A DNA stretch of 64,000 nucleotides from Maratus speciosus (Eukaryota; Arthropoda; Arachnida; Araneae; Salticidae): the NCBI GenBank assembly GCA_963932465.1, contig OZ010791.1, forward strand, positions 154,239,915 through 154,303,914, read 5' to 3'. Numbering within the stretch: position 1 is the stretch's first letter; each line of letters begins with the position of its first letter. This document shows, in pieces, positions 34,236 to 45,895 of this stretch. Below the pieces are notes generated by a model. The model searched no databases and was not told the origin of the DNA. It saw only the letters and a program-made list of their open reading frames with translations. The position numbers and the translations under genes are program-made.

Positions 34236-35524
34236 AAAATTTTTACAGAGTTTCTGATGGAAATAAACTATAACTTTACATCGAATTCTAAATAGGGATT
34301 TTTCTTTTTATAATATAAGGGAAAAAAAATAAAGAATATGAACATCGAAATTCTTCAGTAGATATGTTTTAATTCTCAAAACTTAACAGATTAATGTTCA
34401 TTTTTTGCTTTTATGGGTAGTATTTTTTAAAAAGCATTAAAATATCTTCTTTTTTTAGCACGATGTTTGCTGGTTTTGCATCCCTCATAGAATGTGTTAA
34501 CGTTATCTGGGCAATATTTGCGTTTTTAAAGCGCAAAGAAGCTTTGTAGAGCGGGTGTGTAGATGAAGATGGTCCTTCTGTTTGGATCAGTTCGTTATAT
34601 AAAAAATATAAATTAAGGGTGATAATGCGGAAACGTCATACGTTTAAATTCGTTTTCCGACCGTATAAATTATTCTATTTTTTTTCTTCTGTTTTATCCA
34701 TTTATTCCATTTTACTATGAAATATTTGCGTGTAGCGAACACACATGTGCATGTATTTAATTTAAAAGAGCCAACATATGGAAAAATGTGACGAATAATG
34801 CAGACTTTGATTTCGTTTGTTGCCAAAATGAGAAATACTGTAACATTATTGACATCCTGTGTAAAAAAAATATAATCTTATCTGTAAAAGAAATGACACT
34901 AAAAAAAATTATGATGTTTTCATGAAATATACGCATATGTTTCTCTCGTCATTTTTTGCGATAACACAGGGCATTTTTAACGCGCGCTGTGGCGAGAGCA
35001 ACGACACTTTCTTTCCATAATATTTTATTGCCTTTTTGCCTTATCGGTACAGAGCTGAAAAAATGACTCACTCGCACAATGGTTAAAACTCAATTAGAAA
35101 TGGAGTCAACTAACGATGAAGCTTTTTTTTTATTATTATTATTATATTATTCATTGCGCTCCGCTGCTATTCGCGGTCGATTGTCGAGCTCTTTGAGGTC
35201 AGGGTCGTTTGTTACGGGCGGTCACTTCAGCATCAGCAGTAGTCCACTGTGGTCAGAATGTGGCGGAAACTGTTTCCATGACCCGGTATTTATGGTCATT
35301 TGGCTCAGAAGAATTCGGTGATGTGTACCTCTTGGAATGCTTTGATTATTCTTTTATAGGGTGCTTTATGAGCGTGATAAACGTCGAGTTCGTAACCCGC
35401 TGACCGTGAGAGAAATTAATTTTTACGCATGAATGAATAGTGGTCATTTTGTTTAATGTAGGTAAATGGACAATGATTAAATCATTGGCGTCATCATGGG
35501 ATGAACAATGTAATGTAAATGAGA
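33701..35524. other. Non-coding; homopolymers and a less AT-rich patch
   Basis: A-run at 33760-33783 and T-run at 34202-34230. Around 35150-35320 base composition is more balanced and short frames are open on both strands, but I see no splice-bounded exon or protein family. Confidence 0.5.
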
Positions 35525-35532
35525 AGCTGTTG

Positions 35533-36546
35533 TATAGGTGAAAATTGGCGGTCGCCACTCGCCACGTGGCGATTAAAGTTGTAAAAGTGGCGATTAAAAA
35601 ATCGACCATCGATCGCCACCCTAGTCGTCACTCGCCAAGTGGCGATAAAAAATCTGTTATCGATCGCCAAGTGAAATATAGCTTTTTTTCATAGAAACAT
35701 GCGTCTCTACTTTGATTACATCTAATTAGCAAACTGGTTAATTCTTTTTTCTACCGGATGCAAGCAGATTGCAGTGATTTAGCTGTATTTTCAATATTTC
35801 GGCTTTTTGCCATTGCCCTTCAGTTGGATTATTTTTTCAAGAAGTAGTACAGTTTTATTCTGCAAAATATGTTCATCAACTTTGATTCCACATGCATTTC
35901 AAATAATTTTTCTTTTTTTTTTTCACCGGATGCAAGCGTGTTTTAAGAACATTGCAGTATTTTCAATATTTTGACTCCTGCCACATGCTCACCAGTTAGA
36001 TTATTTTTCTTGAAGAGATATTGTTTAATCCTGCGAAATACACTCACCAGCTTAGATTTCAGCTGTATGTAATTAATGTGTGTAGTATGTTAATAACACA
36101 TTTACTTATTAAATAAAATACAAATAACATTTTATTGTGTTTTATTTGATTATTTTTTTATTGTATACACCTAACTGTTGGAATTTTGATTTAGTTATTT
36201 TTTATATAAAGAAAGTAATAGTAATTTGATTGATAATAGTGTTTATGAACATATACAAATAATCTAAAAATATATTCTAAAATAAATCAATATGATAATA
36301 GATTTTGCGGTTTTAAAGTGTAATTTTCTTGAATTTCGACTGCTTCCCTATTCTTATCACGAATAGTTGGCTGGTATAAAACTCTGATTTATAGAAAAAT
36401 GCGTATATATACAACGATTATAGTTTATCTAGATGTCAAGAAAGTTTGAAACATTATAGTGGCCACTAACTTTAAAAAGTGGCCACTAATGAAACCGAGT
36501 CTACCAGCCACTGGCTACTAACTCAATTCCCCAGTTTTCACCTATA
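35533..36546. mobile_element. hAT-like non-autonomous element with perfect 8-bp TSD (TATAGGT family)
   Basis: The left end TATAGGTGAAAATTGGCGG and right end CAGTTTTCACCTATA are inverted, and agctgttg is duplicated at 35525-35532 and 36547-36554. It aligns along its full length with 8336-9334 in the same orientation at roughly 90%, including the cgccactcgccacgtggcga block and the agtggccactaac block. No transposase. Confidence 0.92.
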
Positions 36547-36554
36547 AGCTGTTG

Positions 36555-37135
36555 TTTTGAAAGGAGAAAGTTTTTTACCCTCAAGGCTTTGATTATACCT
36601 TTCTTTTATTTGTTTTTCTTCCCCTTTTTCACGCTTTGGCAATTATGCTTATGGGATCCCGCAAATGAATATTGAAACTTTTTATAACTTTTTAATAAAA
36701 TGTAATTATTTCATGAGAAACAGGATATTGTTGTTGAATTTTCTGCAAGTTCTGTTTTTGTCTTTGGAAGCAAATCTTCAGACTGGAATTTTTCTTTTTG
36801 TAATCCCGAAAGCTCGTTATATATGCAAGAACAATGCTTATTAAAATGATACGAATAAGAGCACATTTGTTTGCCTACACAGCTCAGAAGAGATCTCGCG
36901 ATTTCTCTAACTTTGAGTTTTCAAAAATGTTTATAAAAACAAGTATGTTAAGCATTGTGTTAAGTTGCTCCCCTCCCCATTTTTTTAAAAACAGAAACAA
37001 TTGAATTTTTATATTATCCTTTTTTAGAAATTAAAACCTTTTTCATATATTATTGCAGTATTCTCAAGTAATAATGCAATCCGTATCTTAAAAAAATATT
37101 TGATTCATTTATTTATTTTGTGAAAATCTCCCTAT
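36555..37135. other. AT-rich non-coding
   Basis: Nothing recognised apart from short T-runs. Confidence 0.45.
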
Positions 37136-37451
37136 GGGGCTGTTCAATTATTACGTAAGCATGTTTTTGACTATTTTTGACCCCCCCTCCCCCCTTGTCA
37201 GCAAAAATAAGCAAATCGCGAACCCCCCCCCCCCCTTAATAATTACGTAAGAAAATTGGACCCCCCCCCCCCTACTTAAAAAAAAATTAGGACACAATAC
37301 AAATTAAAAAACTCTACTCGACTAATATAACTACTAAATAATAATAAACGCTTGTTTTATTTCTTTACAATTCTATTTAAGAAAATTTCTTAGATCACAA
37401 TTTTAGAAGAACTTAGCCATTTGAAAAATTTAAATTTGAACATGACAATAT

Positions 37452-40193
37452 CTATCCCGATGCTGACCACGGCTGCTCAAGCCATTTTTCCATATCTGTT
37501 ATGATATTGGTTTCCAGTTTTACTTGATTATCTTCATCGCTTACTGTTCGGATGCAATCTTTATCAACTTCATCTTCATTGATCCACCCAACATCTTCCA
37601 TATCCTCCACGAATCTTACGAAACGCATAAGTTCATTTGCTCGACGAGCAGCAATTCTCAGTTGCCGTATAAGGCAGTCCTTCTCACTTTTTTCACTCTG
37701 TTGAATTTTTTTGTGTCTGTTTGCTGACTTCTGAGATGCATGATATTGACCACAACTTCCACAAGTTCTTGCGGATAATTGCGTGAACTTTATGGAAGAG
37801 CAAAAATAATCATACAGCATCTTTAAAAATCCCTTTTCTGTACTATTCAGATTTAAGGCCAGACGGAGACTTAAATCTATAAATTCCCCCTCTTCACTTG
37901 TAATGATGTCATTTGACGATTGTATCATTTTAATTGGAGGAGGAATGAATCGTCCTTTTAATATACGAAATAATCCACTACGTGCAAGAGAGCAACAATT
38001 CTTTTTTTCGCATTTTACAATTTGCAGCAAGTATTGACTTTCTTGTACGAGCTTCGAATACCAGTACAAGTCATCACCAAGAGACTCTAGTTCGCCTGAA
38101 TCAACATATGTGGCAGTAACGGGATAACTGTCAATGTTTAATGAGTTCCAGATATCTGCCATCTGTGAGAGTTTTACCAGCATATGCTAAGTTATTTTGC
38201 TCCATTTCTTCATCAGTAGTGCGACCGTTCTCATCGAGATGGGAACCATAATGGTTATGAGGGTGTATAAGACAAGACAGTTCTCGACTGAGTGGTGTCA
38301 TTCGCCTTTCTACTCAATTATATGCACTTCTTCCAGGAGCATTGCACGCTATGAAAATTCCATCCAAATCATGCTTTTTGAAATGGTTAATAGCAAACGA
38401 TATAACTTTCTGGTAGCGGGAATTCTCGTCTGGATCTCCATCAACCGTAACTATGATTACAGGTTTGATGAAACCCTCTTCTGTTTTCAATAATTTTTCA
38501 AAATCTTTGAGTATTAATAGAATTTCAAAATCCTGAGCATGAGTATTTGGTGTGGAAGAACTGTTTCCCACTTCTTATAGCTATTAACCTTGGACCAGAA
38601 TAACCTATGTATGGCTTTACTTTGACCTGCCATGCCAGGAGCAATCACAATACCAGCGTAAACACATGGGATAAGTTTGCGGCGTTCAGCGATGACCCAG
38701 TCGTGATCGCTTAAGGATACACGATACTCAGTGGCGTGGCGTGAAAATTTTCGGTGGTCATCGCAATTATTTAAGTTTGTGGTGAAAAATTATTAACTCT
38801 AAAATTCAATGGTTGAATGTTCAAAAAAGAAACTTTAAATCTTACCTTCACTTATACATGAACTCCAAATGTTCTGCTAAAACTGGATCGTAGAGTTTTA
38901 AAAGCTTATAAAGAGTTTTAAAATTTTGCTTGGTCATCGCCGCATCCAGCGATGACCGGACGCCACGCCACTGACGATACTCCATATGCATCAGTATCAG
39001 AGGCTGCTGTAATTCCCAAAGGTACGCGCGCTTTGTCATCATGTGAAAGAAGAAACACTTGCATGGGTCCAAAAATTGAAGCCAAAGTTTCTAAATAATG
39101 GATGGATATTGCTGCAAATTGGGTATCAATGTGAGATCGGTGATAATCAGCCAGAATTTAAGAAAGTTTTATCGGCACTGTGGTGGCATGTCTTCGACAC
39201 TCGATGGTTGAGGAATTTTTTGGAAGCAAACGAAGATATGTTCTACTCCTGCTTATTGCAAAACCAACCTTTTTCAGTTTTGCAGTCAAGTCATCGAGAG
39301 TTTTGACACTTCGGATTTGTTTCTTCTTTTTGCATCTGCAGCGCTTCCAATAATAGCTATGTCTGCTATTGCTTTAAGTAATAATGGTTGTTTAAACTTG
39401 GTCTTCCTACTGATTCCCTCAAAGCTATTTTTTTTTAATGTCTGGATTATCATAGCAGATTTCTCCAAGCTTTGTTCGTTTGGTGGTTTGATGTTTTCTT
39501 TGGTATTCAGCATTTTGTCGTTTCCTTTTTAAGGATTGTTTTTCCTTTTTGAGATCACTGGAAACCTTATTTATCTGTTTTTGAATTTGAGACACATTGG
39601 TTTCAATTCAATTGGGTTACATTTCATTTTTAGTAAGGTTCAAAATTTGAAAACAGTTAGAAGATTATCTGCTACAAAACTAACATATTTTTTAATTTTT
39701 TTCCCCCATGGATGCATTAATTTTTGAGTTATTTGAAAAGAAAAAATAAGGCTTAGCTTGGCTACGCCATATTTAAAAAGTAATAACTCGTTTTTTGACG
39801 TTCTTTTGGTCTTTATTTATTCCCATACTGACCATGTTTTGCCAAGGTTACACCGTCATTTTATCTTATCTATCTTTTTTCCAATTTTTACAAGTAATTA
39901 TGTAAACTTAAAGTTATGATAAAATATATTTAAAATTTTAAGAATAAATTGATTATAATTACCTTTATAAAATAATCAAGAAAGACTGATTTCTTTTTGG
40001 TTGCCTTACGCAATTCGTCCTCAATTCTTTTTAGCACCAATACCTCTAACTCTTTGTCAGTTTTAGAAGACTTTTTGTACTGCCGCCACACATCATTAGT
40101 TTTACATTGGATATCCTTCAAAGGTTTATCTGATGCAGACTTTTTGAAACTTTCAAAAAGTTTTTTATACAAGATTTCTCGAAATGAAGACAT
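37452..40193 (-). pseudogene. Decayed transposase-like gene, several frameshifts and one insertion
   Basis: On the minus strand the pieces read in order. 40193-39950 starts MSSFREILYKKLFESFKKSA. 39513-39290 contains LLLKAIADIAIIGSAADAKR. 39290-38980 contains LDDLTAKLKKVGFAISRSRT and HDDKARVPLG. 38720-38600 contains EYRVSLSDHDWVIAERRKL. 38571-38314 contains VTVDGDPDENSRYQKVI and NAPGRSAYN. The intact 243-codon C-terminal piece (38183-37452) contains KCEKKNCCSLARSGLF and a CGSCGQYHASQKSANRH zinc-finger-like motif. From memory this resembles a lineage of large uncharacterised transposase-like proteins repeated in arthropods and cnidarians. The conserved Asp-rich motifs suggest a DDE nuclease, but this is inference. 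A 245-bp hAT element splits the gene at 38729. Confidence 0.72.
38729..38973. mobile_element. 245-bp hAT element with perfect 8-bp TSD
   Basis: The ends CAGTGGCGTGGCGTGAAA and GACGCCACGCCACTG are inverted (14 bp perfect). acgatact is duplicated at 38721-38728 and 38974-38981. Removing the element restores the surrounding coding order. On the minus strand its interior reads LLKLYDPVLAEHLEFMYK, which resembles the ZMYM1-like (DUF4371) part of some hAT transposases, so it looks like an internally deleted copy of such an element. Confidence 0.92.
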
Positions 40194-40243
40194 ATTTCTG
40201 ATATTATTTATTTTAAATACCACTACACTGCAGTACTGAGAGG

Positions 40244-41237
40244 TAGAGGTCTGCACAGGCCGAAATTTCCAGGCCCGGGCCCGGCCCGACTCATAGAGAA
40301 AAAAATTCGGCCCGGCCCGTACAAAAAATTATTGGCCCGGCCCGATAAAAAAAAGTTAAAAGTTCGGCCCGAGCCCGGCCCGACCCGGAAAAAAAGTTAA
40401 AATCTTGGCCCTGCCCGATTGAATTTCTACAAAACATTGATTTTTATGTCGATTTGGTTAAAGATTTGTCTCGTACGAGGAGTTCTGGCCAAAAATATGT
40501 CTTAACTATTTTTTTATGTTTATAATCTTCATTTTTATAGAAGTGGCGCAGGCTGCGACATTTATTTTTTTAATCAATCTCTTCTTGTATGTAAATGAAT
40601 TCTTCTTGTATGTAAATGAATCCGCTATCATTAATATCGTTAATCCATATTCCATGTATTGAAGTGCTAAAAATCTGAAAAATGCTATGCAGTAAAATCT
40701 TCTAAAACGGAATTGCATAAAAAAGAAAAAAAATCCGTTATAGACAAGTGCCCTTCTTAGCAAGTTGTAAATGTATTATATATCCTATTCTTACGTATTA
40801 GTATATTAATTTTCTATGTATCAACACATTTTTCAGTTTATAACAGGATTTCGTCATAGACAGGTTCCTTCTCACATGTTTTCTTATATTTTCATTTAGC
40901 TATATTTTAATAAGCGTAGAAATCTACTATTCTTTAAAAAAGAATAAATTTGAATGTTTAATTGTAGAATAATAGCGATTTAAAAATGTGTATATTTTTT
41001 TCAAAATTTTTTGAGCCTGACCTAATTTTACTGACCTTTGAACGGATCAGGCCACGCCGAGACAATGATTTTCATACGGGCTGCGTCAGAACTAGGACTT
41101 AAAATTTTGGGCCTTGAAGACTTGGAATGAAACCAGTCCCGGCTCTGTACAGAAAAAAATGGGCCCGGCCCGATCCCCCAAGAAAAAAGTAAGGCCCGTA
41201 AAGAGTAGTAACTAAGCCCGGCCCGTGCAAATCTCTA
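40244..41237. mobile_element. hAT-like element with GGCCCG-rich ends and perfect 8-bp TSD
   Basis: The ends TAGAGGTCTGCACAGGCC and GGCCCGTGCAAATCTCTA are inverted (TAGAGRTYTGCAC), and ctgagagg is duplicated at 40236-40243 and 41238-41245. Both subterminal regions hold several 'ggcccggcccg' words, a pattern known from some hAT families. It lies inside the 37136-41765 element, just upstream of the start of its gene remnant. No transposase was recognised. Confidence 0.9.
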
Positions 41238-41765
41238 CTGAGAGGTTTTCAAAACTCACGAGACACCAGACAGTAGAGCAGTCGGTCACTATGGTTATGG
41301 GGTTCAACCACTTGACAGAGGAGGGGTGGAAACAAAAAAGATGGAATTTTACTTACGTTTTGGAAGCTTTCCCGGAAAACTCATATTGTCACAATACATC
41401 ATATCGCATCTGTCCATTCAATTCTATTCTATTCCATTCTCACAATTAGAAATAGTAGTAAGTTCTCAGAGATAATAAGCCCTCATGCATCAAACATGAA
41501 CAGTCACCTCTAGATAAAAGAGATCGTTTATGTTTTCCTTGTGCGGTCAAAATAGCTGACATCAGAACTTCAAGTTTATATTCTTTTGCTGTTTCTTTCT
41601 TTCAATTTGAAATTTTATAATTTTTTTTTTACAAGTTAGAGATTCTGAAAATGTCTTACGTAAGCATCATTCAAACCCCCCCCCTTCCCCCTTGTCAGCA
41701 AAAATAAGCAAATCGCTAACCCCCCCCCCCCCCCTTTGGTGCTTACGTAATATTTGAACGGCCCC

Positions 41766-42611
41766 TATTTCGATTCTGAAATATCCTTGCGAATTTTACG
41801 TTGCTAATAGAGTAAGTATACTGTTTTGCGCTTTATCAACTTATCTCTAAATTAGATATGTAAAATTTCTGGAAATTTTGTTGTGACGAAAAAAATAGTT
41901 TTCTTTTCGGGGGGTTTCTGGAAATTTCGGAAAATTAATTTTTTACCAATGTTTTAAAATATATAAAAATAAACATTTTTTTTCAATTTCTGCATGTTAA
42001 ATAAGATTATTTTCACTTTGTATGAATATATTATATAAAAAAAGAGGGGGGGGGGGGGAGGGAGAAGCCAGCTTTTAATAGTTTAGCCATTCAGTCTCAG
42101 AATTTTGACAGCTTTTCTTTAGCACCATTGTTTGTAATATATCATGTATCTGTTGAATTTTTCAGTTGCATTTGTTTAATTACCAGTAGAACTAACAATA
42201 GTAGTAATAATAATAATAATAAAAGTTTCGGCTGTGAACTGTATTATACATCCCATCCATTATAGTATTGTTTTTTAAGTATATAAATGATGCCATTTTA
42301 AAGAAACAAATTATTGTAGTTCTGGAATTATTATAGATATTATCATTTTAAAATCTTCCATTATTTAAAATTTGGTTATATTTTATAATATTACATTGTT
42401 TTTTACAAGTATAATATTCATTTCCTATGTATTTAGTTTTGGTATAGTTTTCCAATCTAAACCCAAAGTAAAACCATGTTTTAGTTTTGGTTTAAGTTCT
42501 TAATATGAATATATATCTAACAAATGGATTTTTGCATACTTAAAAAAATTATATTTCATATAAATTTTTTACAGAAAATTGCTTACATTTTCGTTATAAA
42601 TGTTATTTGTA
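41766..42611. other. Non-coding, with a G-run and AAT microsatellite
   Basis: G-run at about 42046-42060 and (AAT)n at 42206-42221. No gene was seen. Confidence 0.45.
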
Positions 42612-43040
42612 CAGTAAACTCCCGACTATCCGGTCTAATGTGGCGAATAACAAAAAAGCCGGATATGTCGGAGTTCTATAAATATTTACTCACTTCATGC
42701 ACCCCCCCCCCCCCCCCATTGTATTAAAAACACATGTTACACATTTTAAGATAAATTTTATATATACAGTATATACAGTTTCAAAATAAGCAGAACATTA
42801 GCCTAAAACGTAAGCCTAATTCGTGAAAAATGAGTAAATCTTATTTTACTGTTTATTAATAAATCATTGCACAAATATGAAAAATTGTCAAAACGTAAGA
42901 AAGGTGCAATTCTTTCTTGCTCCTTCTTGTCGTGAGTTAGCACTTCCGCTTGCAACCCTCGACCGCTTGCAACATTCCTCATTCTTTTTTTTTTTAATAG
43001 GCCGGATAGTACGGAGGGCCGGATAGTCGGGAGTTTACTG
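42612..43040. mobile_element. Tigger/pogo-like MITE
   Basis: The termini CAGTAAACTCCCGACTATCC and CCGGATAGTCGGGAGTTTACTG are inverted over about 22 bp, with TA flanks. The interior contains a C-run of about 17 at 42701-42717 and no transposase. The next element begins at the following TA. Confidence 0.9.
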
Positions 43041-43219
43041 TATAAGGGTCACCCCAAATGAAAGTGCCATTGCTGTGATAACTCCGTCATTTGAAGAGAA
43101 AGATGACTTTGCATGCTTCTATAGAGGGCACAGATTGCTGTGAATGCTTGCGATATTGTCAGATCCCGCAGATGCGTGTGTGATAGCGTGGGAGCACGTT
43201 AAAAGGCATCGTTTGCACC

Positions 43220-43325
43220 ATGAATGCCTTCAAATGGTGTCAACGCGCGATCGTGCAATTTTTAATAGCGGAAAATGTGAGTACTAGTGAAATCTATCGT
43301 CGAATGCAAAATGTGTATGTCACGC
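43220..43325 (+). pseudogene. Mirrored N-terminal mariner transposase fragment
   Basis: The plus-strand arm starts at an ATG and reads MNAFKWCQRAIVQFLIAENV, then STSEIYRRMQNVYVT. It is the same N-terminus as the minus-strand copy at 43575, with several substitutions, and is shorter. The two fragments point towards each other. Confidence 0.75.
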
Positions 43326-43575
43326 ATATCGGTATTCCGATAGTGTAGGGATTTTCGTTGTGGAAGAAGGCCACATGCGCTTGACCAGGTCGTGACCTGT
43401 CGTCAGTACTGCTTCTTCCACTACGAAAATCCCTGCACCATCGAAATACCGATTTGCGTGACGTACACTCCGTGCCACACACATTTTGCATTCGCCGATA
43501 GATTTCACTAGCACTCACATTTTCCGCTGTTAAAAATTGCACGACCGCGCGTTGACACCGTTTGAAGGCATCCAT
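43294..43575 (-). pseudogene. N-terminal fragment of a mariner transposase
   Basis: The frame begins MDAFKRCQRAVVQFLTAENV and continues SASEIYRRMQNVCGTECTSR, KSVFRWCRDFRSGRSSTDD, RSRPGQAH. This is the paired-like helix-turn-helix DNA-binding region (HTH_48 type) of mariner/SETMAR-like transposases. After about residue 67 it leaves homology and enters the foldback centre, so linker and DD(34)D catalytic parts are absent. It might still encode a DNA-binding fragment, but no expression evidence exists. Confidence 0.85.
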
Positions 43576-43749
43576 GATGCGAATGATGCCGTTTAACGTG
43601 CTCCCACGCTATCACATACGCATTTGGCGGGATCTGATGATATCGCATGCATTCCCAGCACTCTGCACCCTCTATAGGAGCATGCGCAGTCATCTTTCTC
43701 TTCAAATGGCGGAGTTATTACAGCATGCCACTTTCATTTGGGCGACCCA

Positions 43750-44082
43750 TATATACATTTATATTAAAATAAATATATACAGCTAGACACGTCGAAGAAT
43801 CGTGTATTTAAGGAAAAGAGAGAAAAGAGCTTGAAAAGATAAACAGTAAATAATTTCAACTGCATGATTAAAAAAGATTTTTTTCTAATAATATTGTGAT
43901 TACCATCTGATTACATGAAATATTGCAACTATGCCAATAAAAATAAATGAAGTTTCAAATTTTATATTAAATTTTCAACCATACCATTCCCATTAATTTG
44001 TGTCATTCAAAAAAAATTTGCATATGATTTTTTTTTTTTAACTAGAGAAGTTGCATTTAATTATTTTACCAGGTGTCTGCTT

Positions 44083-44113
<31 letters not shown>

Positions 44114-44678
44114 CCCACGCGATTCTGTATTTGTAAAATTGTGAAATTTTGTATATACTCGTAAAAAAATATCAAAATTTTGTGAATTAGAAATTGTTAT
44201 ATTTAGGTTCCTATTTAGACATTTTTATTAAGGTCCTTCGTACATATATACAGCTAGGTAACAGATTCATTGGGGATTTCAGCTGTTATGTGACTTTTTT
44301 TATTATAAAATCATCACGTTTGTGAAGGATTCAGCTTGGAGATTGAACAGTTTTCCGAATTTTGCGAAATGTCGTATGCTTTAAGGTGAAAGAAAACATT
44401 GTGAAGGATCCTTTAAAAGACTCGAGTTCTTACTAATCTGCTTACGAATATATTTTCCTTGTTAACGCTTTTATGTGGGACACCGAACATGAAACGATGT
44501 AAAGAAAAAGTATCAGAATTTAGTCTTTATAAAATTTGTAATTGAAATTTCAATTTTTCTAAATTGTAAAAATTTTGAAAATAACCCCTTCAAAAAAGAA
44601 CCGACTTTTCCCCCCAAAATTTCCGGGGGGTTTCCGAGCATACTCATCTCTAGTTGAAATTAATGTGTTTTAAGCTCT

Positions 44679-44709
<31 letters not shown>

Positions 44710-44710
44710 T
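43750..44710. other. AT-rich non-coding
   Basis: T-run at 44084-44113 and ATTT microsatellite at 44677-44711. No gene was seen. Confidence 0.5.
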
Positions 44711-45328
44711 TTTTTAACCATTTGGGAAAATGGTTATTGTCCTCGGTCAGGGTAGGAAATCAAAAACATATCTGAAGCGTTTTATTAGTTGAATCCCGCA
44801 TTTTATTCGTTTTCTGATTGGTACCAATATACGTCTGTAATGTATTTTCCCTTTACTTTCAACAGAGATGGATACTTCTGTTGCCACTATGACAAAAAAT
44901 TAATAAAAACTACAAAAAAAAAAGCAAAAAAAGTAATAACTCAGAAACAAGTTGAGATACAGCTTTCAAATAAATTGCAATTAAAAGTGCATTTTTTTTC
45001 TCTCTATACGACGATATAAAAAGTAATATTGTGGAATGTTTAGAAGTTTAAAAATGAAATTTCATTTAAAATTGGTCCAGGAATATTAATGTATAATCCA
45101 CGGCGTACGTAATGTATGACCAGCTCCGTAGAAGTTTAAAAATTTACAGTACCGAAAATTGTAAAACTGAAATTTCTTTTAGAATTTGTTCATGATGGGT
45201 CCAGGAATATTAATGTTTAATCCATGGCGTACGTAATGTATGATCAACTCCGTGCGATTTTTTATGTCTTAAATTTTAGTCTTTGAAAAAATCATTTTCC
45301 AAATGGTAGTTGTATTTTGTTAAATTGC
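44711..45328 (-). mobile_element. Hairpin-ended repeat family, copy 3 (inverted)
   Basis: The plus strand shows ttaaccatttgggaaaatggtt at the left and ccaaatggtagttgtatttt, then aaattgc at the right, the inverse of copies 1 and 2. It shares the internal 'acgtacgccatggattaa' duplication with copy 2. It is bordered by an ATTT microsatellite on one side and a TTTA-rich run on the other. Confidence 0.65.
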
Positions 45329-45887
45329 TATATTTATTTATTTATTTTGTAATTTGTCCTACATTTAATAATATAATTTCCCTTAAATATAAATTCTTTA
45401 CTGGTTTTCTGGTTCAGTAAATAGATACATATTAATTACAAATGTCCATTTAAGAGAGAGGGGATTTTTCCTTAACCTACTTGCTATGCCTAACTGCGTT
45501 GTGCCTTTTTATGTTTTTTATGCTTTTTTTTTTCTTTTCTTGCAACTATCGCAACTGTTCCAACTATCAAGAACTATGTTCACAGATTTGTTTTTATTAT
45601 GATTGTGTCATGTTTTCTACCTCATTAGATATTTATCTAATCTTTTTCAGATTGCAAAAAACTGCGTGCGACAGATATTATGTTCGAAACAAGAAATACT
45701 CGCATCTCATTTCTCCCTGTAAAACCATGATAATGCTATTATTGCTTTGTTTTCATGATGTATGAATTTTCTCGTGTAATAAGCGAATGTGCATGTGGGA
45801 GTAAACCATATGAAAACATCTGTTGTAAGATATAACTAATAAAATCTCCTACACCTGCAAACAGTTCCCCCCCCCCCCCCCCCTTGA
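45329..45887. other. Non-coding; C-run before the next element
   Basis: The plus-strand frame at 45481-45765 is Cys/Phe/Leu-rich with no family. A C-run of about 17 lies at 45868-45883. Confidence 0.45.
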
Positions 45888-45895
45888 TTTGCGAC

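Larger units (their letters stand above)
37136..41765 (-). mobile_element. 4.6-kb DNA transposon with a broken transposase-like gene; superfamily unassigned
   Basis: The left end GGGGCTGTTCAATTATTACG (then TAAGCA) is matched by the inverse of GCTTACGTAATATTTGAACGGCCCC at the right, about 26 bp with two mismatches. TAT lies outside both ends, a possible 3-bp duplication. Near each end a C-rich module with ttgtcagcaaaaataagcaa occurs in the SAME orientation, framed by TTACGTAA words. The minus-strand gene remnant fills the middle, and hAT elements are nested at 38729 and 40244. Confidence 0.75.
43045..43749. mobile_element. Foldback mariner: two inverted 5' transposon halves
   Basis: The ends AGGGTCACCCCAAATGAAAG and CTTTCATTTGGGCGACCCA are inverted and TA-flanked. 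Each arm runs about 300 bp inward and carries the start of a mariner transposase gene (ATG at 43220 on + and 43575 on -). The centre near 43325-43440 is itself partly palindromic. The element is therefore a head-to-head dimer of a mariner 5' end. Confidence 0.85.

Noticed and set aside
35079..35403. Possible extra exon in the more G/C-balanced patch
   Set aside because: The frames lack a matching protein family, and no convincing acceptor/donor pair frames them in the same reading frame.
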